A stretch of 64,000 nt of DNA from assembly GCF_023006325.1 (NCBI RefSeq), contig NZ_JAINDF010000005.1, positions 248,001 through 312,000 of the forward strand, read 5' to 3'. The stretch is from Kordiimonas marina. Its GTDB lineage: Bacteria; Pseudomonadota; Alphaproteobacteria; Sphingomonadales; Kordiimonadaceae. The translations under genes were made by a program, and so were the position numbers. Below the pieces are notes generated by a model. It saw only the letters and a list, made by a program, of their open reading frames with translations. It had not been told where the DNA came from and did no database searches. Below are positions 57,246 to 64,000 of the stretch, piece by piece; within the stretch, counting starts at the first letter, position 1, and every line of letters begins with the position of its first letter.

Positions 57246-57379
57246 AATCCCATTTTATGTGTCAAAAGGGTCGGATAATCCCATTAATTGTGTCACGCAG
57301 TCTCAATTAATGGGTCACGGACAAATCGAAAATGGCGGAAACCCTAGGATTTGAATCTCACCTTATGTGTCGCCCTACA
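57246..57379 (-). repeat. Distal end of element 2, four TnsB-like sites
   Basis: Inverted 18-bp sites begin at 57246 (AATCCCATTTTATGTGTC), 57277 (AATCCCATTAATTGTGTC), 57299 (AGTCTCAATTAATGGGTC) and 57354 (AATCTCACCTTATGTGTC). The spacings of 31, 22 and 55 bp equal those of element 1. The terminus is CCCTACA at 57373-57379. Confidence 0.83.
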
Positions 57380-57405
57380 ACAAGTACACAGTGAATGATG
57401 AAAAA

Positions 57406-57435
57406 GCGCGACGGCATCAAACCGTCGCGCTTTTC
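57406..57435 (+). terminator. Probable original gyrB terminator, displaced by the transposons
   Basis: GCGCGACGG and CCGTCGCGC form a perfect 9-bp stem with a CATCAAA loop, extended by AAAA/TTTT and followed by TTTTCTTT. It begins 27 bp after element 2. In the empty site it would lie some 40 bp past the gyrB stop, and no other gene precedes it. Confidence 0.85.
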
Positions 57436-57656
57436 TTTGCGTGGCCTCTGTGACCGCATGAGAGGCAGGCTCATGAAGGGATATAATTCGTATTCGAAAA
57501 TATGTGAGGCCAGGCTTCTCGAGTCCCTCAAGGGGTTTCGACCAATCTTTATACGGAAAATAAGGAAAATGTTGGCCTTTTGGCGTCAACATGTGGCACA
57601 TCGGGGATCTAAATTACTTTGTAATCAAACAATCAGGAGGCCAGAGGCAGACCCCT

Positions 57657-59639
57657 ATGTTCAACGCCGCCAACCATCAGGAACCAGAAGCCCACAAGTC
57701 CGGTATCCTGCCGCCGGTCTTTTTCCCCGCCGCTGGCGCCATTGCCTTCATCGTGATTGCGACGCTGATTGCCGGAAAGGCCGCAGGGCCATTCTTCAGT
57801 AGCTTGCAGGGCTGGATTACCCACAATGGCGGCTGGATCTATATGCTGGCGGTCACCGGCTTCCTGCTCTTCTGCATCTTCCTGGCGTTCAGCCGTTATG
57901 GCGACATCAAGCTGGGCCCGAACCACGCGGAGCCGGACTATAGCTATCTGTCCTGGTTCTCGATGCTGTTTTCCGCGGGTATTGGGATCGGCCTGATGTT
58001 CTTCGGGGTTGCCGAGCCGGTAACCCACTTCCTGGCCCCGCCTGATGCAGACCCGCGTACCATTGAAGCCGCGAAGGAGGCGATGCAGATCACCTTTTTC
58101 CACTGGGGCATCAACGCCTGGGCTATCTATGCCATCGTCGGCCTGATCCTTGCCTATTTCAGTTTCCGCCACCGCTTGCCGCTCACGATCCGTTCAGCGC
58201 TGTTTCCGCTAATCGGTAACCGCATTCATGGCCCCATCGGCCACCTGGTGGATGTGCTTGCGGTCGTTGGCACGCTATTCGGTGTCGCCACCTCGCTCGG
58301 CTTCGGGGTCGCGCAGGTGAATGCCGGGCTCTCGTACCTGTTCGGGATACCGATGACCCCCGAGACGCAGGTGATCCTGATCGCGGCGATCACAGCCTGC
58401 GCCACAGCCTCGGTGGTTTCCGGTCTCGATTCTGGTATCAAGCGCCTGTCCGAACTCAATATGATCCTGGCTGTCCTGCTTCTGGTTTTTGTCATCGTTG
58501 CCGGGCCGACCGTCCTGTTCTTCGACAGTTTCGTTCAGAACCTCGGGCTTTATGCCCAGACGCTGGTGGAGCGGAGCTTCCGCCTCAACGCCTATGACGG
58601 CAATGAGGCCTGGATGGGCAAATGGACGTTGTTCTACTGGGGATGGTGGATCAGCTGGTCGCCGTTCGTCGGCATCTTTATCGCCCGCATTTCGCGCGGC
58701 CGCACGATCCGCGAATTTATCACCGGTGTGCTTCTGGTGCCGACCGCTTTTACCTTCATCTGGATGACAGCCTTCGGCAATACCGCGCTGGCGTTCGAGA
58801 TGCAGGGTATTGGCGGTTCCATCACCGATGCCGTGCAGCATAACCTGCCCCTGGGCCTGTTCCATTTCCTCGAACTGTTGCCGATGCACTCCGTAGTGTC
58901 CTTCTTCGCGATCATCCTGATCGTCACCTTCTTCGTGACATCGTCGGACTCCGGCTCGTTGGTCATTGACACCATTACCTCTGGCGGCCATCTGGACCCA
59001 CCCATGTGGACGCGGGTTTTCTGGGCGCTGACTGAAGGCGTGGTCGCGGCTGTTCTTATGCTGACGGGCGGCCTGAGCGCGCTCCAGACCGCGACGATCA
59101 CCACGGCACTGCCGTTCACCTTTGTCATCATCTTCGCCTGTGTCGGCCTTATGCGCGGCCTCAGGATGGAGGCGGCCAAGATGCGCGGCGCCGAAGCTGC
59201 GCCCGAGGTGCCGATCGGCGGGCAAGGGGTCGGCTGGAAACAACGGCTGGATGCGCTTCTGTCCTATCCGGGTGAAAGACAGGTGGAAGCCTTCCTTGCT
59301 GACACTGTGCGCCCCGCGCTTAGGAAAGTAGCGGATGAAGTGCAAGCGAACGATACCGACGCGTCGGTGGAGCTGTCAGAAGGCGGGACCGAGCTCCGTA
59401 TCCTGCATGGCGACGAGATCGACTTCCGCTATGCCGTGAAGCCGCGTGGCCTTCTAAAGCCGGAGTTTGCCTATCTGGATGGCGGCAAGAAGGAGGAGCG
59501 TTTCTTCCGTGCCGAGGTGCATCTTCTGGAAGGCAGCCAGAATTATGATGTCTACGGCTTTTCGGAGGATCAACTGATCCACGACATCCTCAGCCAGTAT
59601 GACAAGCACATGCATTTCCTGCATCTGGCGCGGGCCTGA
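57657..59639 (+). CDS. BCCT-family betaine/choline/carnitine transporter
   Basis: This 660-aa inner-membrane protein has 12 predicted transmembrane helices and the BCCT signature with the Trp-rich substrate segment LFYWGWWISWSPFVGIFIAR, followed by SRGRTIREFI. Further hallmarks are GIGIGLMFFGVAEPV and DSGSLVIDTITSGG. A cytosolic C-terminal extension of about 130 residues after the last helix is typical of BetT-type carriers and is often an osmosensor. It would import compatible solutes with Na+ or H+. The ATG at 57657 has AGAGG at 57645-57649. It starts about 220 bp past the gyrB terminator and has its own terminator. Confidence 0.93.
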   Translation: MFNAANHQEPEAHKSGILPPVFFPAAGAIAFIVIATLIAGKAAGPFFSSLQGWITHNGGWIYMLAVTGFLLFCIFLAFSRYGDIKLGPNHAEPDYSYLSWFSMLFSAGIGIGLMFFGVAEPVTHFLAPPDADPRTIEAAKEAMQITFFHWGINAWAIYAIVGLILAYFSFRHRLPLTIRSALFPLIGNRIHGPIGHLVDVLAVVGTLFGVATSLGFGVAQVNAGLSYLFGIPMTPETQVILIAAITACATASVVSGLDSGIKRLSELNMILAVLLLVFVIVAGPTVLFFDSFVQNLGLYAQTLVERSFRLNAYDGNEAWMGKWTLFYWGWWISWSPFVGIFIARISRGRTIREFITGVLLVPTAFTFIWMTAFGNTALAFEMQGIGGSITDAVQHNLPLGLFHFLELLPMHSVVSFFAIILIVTFFVTSSDSGSLVIDTITSGGHLDPPMWTRVFWALTEGVVAAVLMLTGGLSALQTATITTALPFTFVIIFACVGLMRGLRMEAAKMRGAEAAPEVPIGGQGVGWKQRLDALLSYPGERQVEAFLADTVRPALRKVADEVQANDTDASVELSEGGTELRILHGDEIDFRYAVKPRGLLKPEFAYLDGGKKEERFFRAEVHLLEGSQNYDVYGFSEDQLIHDILSQYDKHMHFLHLARA

Positions 59640-59668
59640 CCTCCCCCGAAAGCAGAAAGCCATGGATC

Positions 59669-59700
59669 GGCCGCTCCTTTAAAAAGGGGCGGCCTTTTTA
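59669..59700. terminator. Bidirectional terminator between transporter and sulfotransferase genes
   Basis: GGCCGCTCC pairs with GGGGCGGCC across a TTTAAAAA loop, followed by TTTTTATT. It lies between convergent genes, touching the stop codon of the minus-strand gene. Confidence 0.85.
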
Positions 59701-61716
59701 TTGTTCGGGGGTGGGCTCTGTGGCGAGGTCTGCGGGCGCGCAAGGTCCAAGCGCCCCGATGAGCGGGCCGAGGTGCGGGGCGAACGGTCGCCAACCGCCG
59801 ACACCTTTCCTGTTGATCGGCTGCCTGACCTGTTCGGAGCTTGCGGTGCGCACGGACCGGTCGGTTTCATGGAAGCGCAGGCATGCGTCCTCGAACGCCA
59901 GGCCGCAGAAATCGAGCATGCGCCTAACCTGGCCCTCAAGGTCCTCGACCACATCCTCATACTGGACGCGCAGGATCTCCCCGGGGAAGACCCGGTCCCA
60001 ATGGTCCATCAGGTCGACATAGCCCCGGTAGTAGCGCCCGATCTCCTCAAGCCCATAGGTGAATTCCTGGCCCTCGGCGAACAGCTGTTTGAAGCCGCTG
60101 AAGCAGCAGGCGATGGGGTGCCGCCGTGCATCGATGATCTTGGCGTTCGGCAGGATGAGCTTGATGAGGCCGATATGGCGGAAATTGTTGGGCATCTTGT
60201 CGATGAAATAGGGCGCGCCTGTACGGTAGATTTTCGTGTCCTCGATAAAGGCTTCACCGAACGCCTTGATCTGGTCTGCGGTTAGCTCTTCCAGGATCGC
60301 CGGGTAGCGCGGCGCCTCGCCTTTCCTGAGGCGGCCATTGAGCCGGTGCGCGAGCGCGAGGATATTCGGCAGTTCCATGGTGCCTTCGACCCTTGAGTGC
60401 GAAGCGAGGATCTGCTCCAGGAGCGTGGAGCCCGCGCGCGGCAATCCGACGATGAAAATCGGCGCCGGGTCATCATGGCCTGCACCGGCATGTTTCTCCA
60501 TCAGGGCCGGGGTGCAGATTTCCTTTTGCAGCTCGAATTCCAGGTCGACCGCGTCTGGGTCATAACGCAGGTCGTCCTTCTTGAGGGCGTTCCCGCGCTC
60601 ATAGAATGCGAACGCGGCATCGGTGTCACCGGCATCTTCATGGGCTTTGCCGAGCGCGAAATTGAGATGGCAACGGTTGACCGTGCCGGTCCCTTCGGCG
60701 GCCTCATGGGCTGTCATTAACGCCATCTCAGCCTCGGTGAAACGGTAGGTTTTCAAATTGGCGAGGCTCCAGTATGCATCGCCCAAATCCGGTTCGGCGG
60801 CATAGGCGGCGCGGTAAGCCTCGATGGCTTGTTCCTGCTGGCCGATGGTTTTGAGCGCATGGCCGCGCGCCATATGGATGCTGGCATTATCCTCGATCAG
60901 ATCGACGACGCGGTCGTAAATCTCAAGTGCGGTGTCATAGGCGCCGGTCGCCACACATTCGTTGGCATAGAGCGTTTCGAATGCCGGGTTGCCGGGGTCG
61001 CTTTTGCGTAGGGTGTCGGCTTCTTCGCAGGCCTTGGCGAACTTCTGGCGCTTGTGCAGCACATTCACATAGTCCATACGCGCGAGCTGGTTTTGGGGCT
61101 CGAACTCCAAACAGCTTTCCAAGAGGAATTCGGCATCGTCAAGCACATGAAGGCGCAGGCCGATATCGGCCAGCAGCCGCATGGCTTCGACATGATGCGG
61201 GTTTTTCTGCAGGAAAGCGCGGCACAGCGTTTCGGCCTTCAAGATCCGGCCTTCATGGAGGAAGCTGGTGACGCTGACCAGTTCCCGCGGCAGTGCGCTC
61301 AGGCGCGCGAGATGCTTGCGGGCATTCGCGGCCGCTTCCGGCTGACCGGTCTTGTCATAAAGCGTAACCAGCATCTGCCAGCTGGCGCCGAGCGCGGGGT
61401 TCTTCACCACCGCGGCTTCATATTCCGTGAGTGCCTTCCGGGCATCGCCCTGCGCGCGCCACAGGTGCCCGGCTTCCTGCCAGGCGCGGCCATAGTCGGG
61501 CCGGGCTTTCTGCAGCCGGGCGATGAGTGCGAAGGCATCGCCTGTGTTCCCAAGGTAGCGGTTGGCAACGGCGGCAAGATAGAGCGCATCGATATTGTCG
61601 GGCTCGGCCTTCAGGGTGCTTTCAGCCATCTTGAGGGCCCCGGCCATATCCTGTTTCTGCATGAGCGCGGTGGCGCGCGCGATCATGGTTTCCGTATCGG
61701 TCTTGCCGTCAGTCAC
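59698..61716 (-). CDS. TPR-repeat sulfotransferase
   Basis: This 672-aa cytosolic protein has about ten tetratricopeptide repeats in residues 1-370 (for example DALYLAAVANRYLGNTGDAF, GRAWQEAGHLWRAQGDARKA). A C-terminal sulfotransferase-3 type domain has the PAPS 5'-phosphosulfate loop FIVGLPRAGSTLLEQILASH and downstream IACCFSGFKQLFAEG. Such fusions are common in Alphaproteobacteria; the acceptor is unknown. The start is a GTG at 61716. Confidence 0.9.
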   Translation of the reverse strand: MTDGKTDTETMIARATALMQKQDMAGALKMAESTLKAEPDNIDALYLAAVANRYLGNTGDAFALIARLQKARPDYGRAWQEAGHLWRAQGDARKALTEYEAAVVKNPALGASWQMLVTLYDKTGQPEAAANARKHLARLSALPRELVSVTSFLHEGRILKAETLCRAFLQKNPHHVEAMRLLADIGLRLHVLDDAEFLLESCLEFEPQNQLARMDYVNVLHKRQKFAKACEEADTLRKSDPGNPAFETLYANECVATGAYDTALEIYDRVVDLIEDNASIHMARGHALKTIGQQEQAIEAYRAAYAAEPDLGDAYWSLANLKTYRFTEAEMALMTAHEAAEGTGTVNRCHLNFALGKAHEDAGDTDAAFAFYERGNALKKDDLRYDPDAVDLEFELQKEICTPALMEKHAGAGHDDPAPIFIVGLPRAGSTLLEQILASHSRVEGTMELPNILALAHRLNGRLRKGEAPRYPAILEELTADQIKAFGEAFIEDTKIYRTGAPYFIDKMPNNFRHIGLIKLILPNAKIIDARRHPIACCFSGFKQLFAEGQEFTYGLEEIGRYYRGYVDLMDHWDRVFPGEILRVQYEDVVEDLEGQVRRMLDFCGLAFEDACLRFHETDRSVRTASSEQVRQPINRKGVGGWRPFAPHLGPLIGALGPCAPADLATEPTPEQ

Positions 61717-61829
61717 ATGTCTTCCCGGGTTTTGTCCGTATAAGAAAGGCGGTCCCTGAGGACCGCCTCATCCATCCTAAAGGGTCAGGCACCGGGTGTG
61801 AACCCCACACCCGGTGCCCGGGAATCCCC

Positions 61830-64000
61830 TTAATAGTCGTAGGAGATTTTGAAGCCGATGGTGCGCGGCCGGTTGGTGGTCACACGCGGGATATCGTCCT
61901 GCTGGTTGATGAAGAGCTGGGCGCGTTTATCCGTGATATTCTGGATAAAGAGCTCAGCCCCCCATTTGTCCTTGTGAACGCCGAACGACCAGTCGGACGT
62001 GGTGTAACCGGCCTGGCGCTTGCGGTCAGCTGCCACCAGCGAGCTGAAGCTGTGGCTGGCGGTCTGGATGCTACCCTGGATATAGGCGTCATAATTGCCG
62101 ACCGTCCATTCGTAGCGGGCGCGCAGGTTGGCCTGGAACTTCGGCGTCAGCGGCAGCTGGCTGCCGACAGGGGCCAGTTCGATCGCCTGTGCCTTGGCTT
62201 TCACCAGCTTGGCGTCATTGTAGGAGAAGGCGCCGAACACGGTCAGGTGGTCGGTGGCCAGCCAGCTGAAGTCACCCTCGACACCCTTGATGTGGGCATC
62301 CGCCGAGTTCTCGATGAAGGTCAGGATCGAGACGTTCTGCGGGTCGAAACGTGAAATCTGCATGTCGGTCCAGTTGATGTAATAGGCATCGCCGTTGAAG
62401 CGGAAGCTACCGTCGAACATCGTGGCTTTCCAACCTGCCTCATAGTTCTGCACGTTATCGGTGCCGTAGGTCACGCTGACTGTCGGGAAGCTCGGGTTGG
62501 CCGACGGGATGCCGCCACCGCGGTTGAAACCGCCCGGGCGGTAGCCTTGCGAATAGGTCGCATAGAGAAGCAGGTCCTCGGTCGGGTGATAGCTGATGTT
62601 CAGCTTGTAGATGGCATCGTGTGACTTCAAGGGCGCGGTGGTGTGGCCGCCTGAACGGTCATAGTCGCGGCCAAGGTCAAGGTCGACGGCGCTATTCTGG
62701 AAAGGACCGGTCGCGAAGTTGGATGAGCCGGTAAAGTCCTGGCTGAGGTCATAGTAGCGCATACCGCCGGTGATGGTCAGCTTCTCTGGGATGATGTCGT
62801 AGGAAAGTTCCCCGAAGAAGGCCAACTGGTCTTCCGTCCGCGTGATGTCGTTGAAGAAGGCAATGCCGGCCGGGCGGGTGCTCGGGTCGATATTGTTCGC
62901 GGTCGAAATCGGCGCGTTCGGCAGGAAGCCAAGGTCCGGCGTGGCGACATAGTCGTAATTGTCCAGCGTCTTCAGCTTATAGTGATCGTAGAAGACACCG
63001 GCCGTCAGGCGCACACGGTACTCTTCCGGTGTTGTGAACCTGAGTTCCTGGGTGAAGCGGTTGTGATACTGCTTGCCCTTGAAGCCCTTGATCGGGTTGA
63101 GGCAGGCGCGAACCGCATCATAGGTACAGGTATAGTAGGCGATATAGGCGCCGGTGTTATTGTACCCGGTGTAGTCGATCGACTGGGTTACGTTCCGGTC
63201 CAGGTAGCCCCCGGTGTAGATGACATCCAGCATCGAAAGGCGGCCATGCATGGTCCAGGTGGTCAGCCCGAAGCTGTCCTGCAGCTTGTCGGGATAGTAG
63301 CGCTGGACTTCGAGGTCGCCGACGCTCGGGTCATAATCGAACACGCCGTCTGCGCCCAGGTCCTGCTGGGTGTGCTGGACCAGCAAGTCCCAATCGCTGT
63401 TGAAAACATATTTTGCGCCAACCCGGGCCCCGCGGTAGTAGCTGTCGTTGAAGTTCTTTTCAACGAGCGGGGTGTTGGTGGCCGACTTGTAGGTCGTGTT
63501 CGACGGCAGCCAGGACACGGCCGAGTTTTTGTTGACCTTCGGGTCGAGCGTGAAGGTGCCCGGCACGTTGTCGATATAGCCGCCATTGTTGACGCTATAG
63601 ACCACGCCGCGCATGGCGAACTTGTCTTCGACGATCGGTACGTTGATGTAGCCCTCGACAGATTCACTCATTTCACCGTGGCGGGTGAAGGAAACCTTGC
63701 CGGTGACACCGGCTTCGAATTCGTTCAGCCGCGGCTTCTTGGTGATGAGGCGGATGGTCCCGGCCTGCGAGCTGGCGCCGAACAGCGTGCCCTGCGGCCC
63801 AGGCAGCACTTCGATGCGCTCCAGGTCGGCGGCGTAGACATCCAGGTTACGGCCCGGTGCGGTGACCGGTTGCTCGTCCAGATACATCGCCACGTTCGGC
63901 TCGGTGCCCTGTGCGCCCGACAGCATCACGGTGATCGGCTGTACGGCCATGCCGCGGATGAAGACGGTCGACTGGCCGGGGCCGCGCCCGCCTGAGCTCA
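61830..64000 (-). CDS. TonB-dependent receptor, 5' end cut by the window
   Basis: The frame continues through the right edge of the window. The plug domain part reads GPGQSTVFIRGMAVQPITVM, VAMYLDEQPVTAPGRNLDVY and RIEVLPGPQGTLFGASSQAG, typical of TonB receptors. The barrel follows with many aromatic strand ends, and the protein ends RPRTIGFKISYDY with the usual C-terminal aromatic. The ATG at 63950 is internal, not the start. The signal peptide and TonB box lie outside. The substrate is not evident; Fe-siderophore or a polysaccharide are both possible. Confidence 0.95.
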   Translation of the reverse strand, partial: SSGGRGPGQSTVFIRGMAVQPITVMLSGAQGTEPNVAMYLDEQPVTAPGRNLDVYAADLERIEVLPGPQGTLFGASSQAGTIRLITKKPRLNEFEAGVTGKVSFTRHGEMSESVEGYINVPIVEDKFAMRGVVYSVNNGGYIDNVPGTFTLDPKVNKNSAVSWLPSNTTYKSATNTPLVEKNFNDSYYRGARVGAKYVFNSDWDLLVQHTQQDLGADGVFDYDPSVGDLEVQRYYPDKLQDSFGLTTWTMHGRLSMLDVIYTGGYLDRNVTQSIDYTGYNNTGAYIAYYTCTYDAVRACLNPIKGFKGKQYHNRFTQELRFTTPEEYRVRLTAGVFYDHYKLKTLDNYDYVATPDLGFLPNAPISTANNIDPSTRPAGIAFFNDITRTEDQLAFFGELSYDIIPEKLTITGGMRYYDLSQDFTGSSNFATGPFQNSAVDLDLGRDYDRSGGHTTAPLKSHDAIYKLNISYHPTEDLLLYATYSQGYRPGGFNRGGGIPSANPSFPTVSVTYGTDNVQNYEAGWKATMFDGSFRFNGDAYYINWTDMQISRFDPQNVSILTFIENSADAHIKGVEGDFSWLATDHLTVFGAFSYNDAKLVKAKAQAIELAPVGSQLPLTPKFQANLRARYEWTVGNYDAYIQGSIQTASHSFSSLVAADRKRQAGYTTSDWSFGVHKDKWGAELFIQNITDKRAQLFINQQDDIPRVTTNRPRTIGFKISYDY

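Larger units (their letters stand above)
42601..57379 (+). mobile_element. Tn7-like element 2, transposase-less, T2SS cargo
   Basis: This 14,779-bp unit starts TGTAGGCTGACACATAAAG and ends CTTATGTGTCGCCCTACA. End-site number and spacing equal those of element 1. No tns gene is present. What remains of the backbone is the proximal end and a stop-interrupted fragment of the 326-aa gene. Cargo is a full type II secretion locus, a lipoprotein and a beta-helix exoprotein, in visibly GC-richer DNA than element 1. It could be moved only by transposase supplied in trans. Its 5-bp flanks (CTACA before element 1 arrived, ACAAG on the right) do not match, so its own duplication is degraded or it arose by recombination. 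Confidence 0.8.

Noticed and set aside
56948-57265. 105-codon minus ORF as a transposase remnant
   Set aside because: No catalytic motif or family resemblance was found, and the frame reads into the transposon end; left as non-coding.
8968-57379. Interpretation as one integrative conjugative element or prophage
   Set aside because: No integrase, relaxase, type IV secretion or phage structural genes; the tns genes and end structure identify Tn7-like transposition.
57395-57802. 135-codon ORF over the gyrB terminator and start of the BCCT gene
   Set aside because: It translates the terminator hairpin and the real transporter gene in another frame.

Overview
The window is chromosomal DNA of an alphaproteobacterium. 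The core is the replication-origin gene block of that class: crotonase, rpsT, dnaA, dnaN, recF, gyrB (576-8954), in the order seen across Alphaproteobacteria. The right flank (57.4-64 kb) carries a BCCT transporter, a TPR-sulfotransferase and a TonB-dependent receptor, which fits marine or sphingomonad/Kordiimonas-like groups. I would not name a genus from sequence reading alone.

Between the gyrB stop codon and what looks like the gyrB terminator (57406-57435) sit about 48 kb of foreign DNA. They are organised as two Tn7-like transposons side by side. Element 1 (8968-42597) has TGT...ACA termini, three TnsB-like 18-bp sites at its gyrB-proximal end, four at its distal end, and a perfect 5-bp target duplication (ACATG). 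It encodes TnsA, TnsB, TnsC and a long TniQ/TnsD whose C-terminal half looks like five consecutive winged-helix modules. It also has an unknown 326-aa protein divergent from tnsA, a three-gene XRE/ImmA-IrrE operon, a calcineurin-like phosphoesterase and an orphan Xre/ParS-type antitoxin. Element 2 (42601-57379) has the same end architecture but no transposase genes. It retains only a stop-interrupted 3' remnant of the 326-aa gene, so it looks like a non-autonomous derivative.

The main cargo of each element is a complete and different type II secretion system. Element 1 has gspEFGHIJLMCDKO on the minus strand, with a lipobox-bearing secretin (a liposecretin candidate). Upstream lie two very large exported proteins, a Calx-beta/cadherin protein and a 2101-aa Rhs protein with a variable C-terminal tail, followed by a small lipoprotein. 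Element 2 has gspO divergent from gspCDEFGHIJKLM plus a small lipoprotein, then an exported parallel beta-helix protein. The two systems are not recent duplicates: gene order, lengths and base composition differ.

The likely biology is a gyrB-targeting Tn7-like family that moves whole T2SS-plus-exoprotein modules into one chromosomal att site, with tandem occupancy despite the target immunity expected of Tn7. Right of the elements the chromosome resumes at the terminator, followed by betT-like, sulfotransferase and TonB receptor genes.
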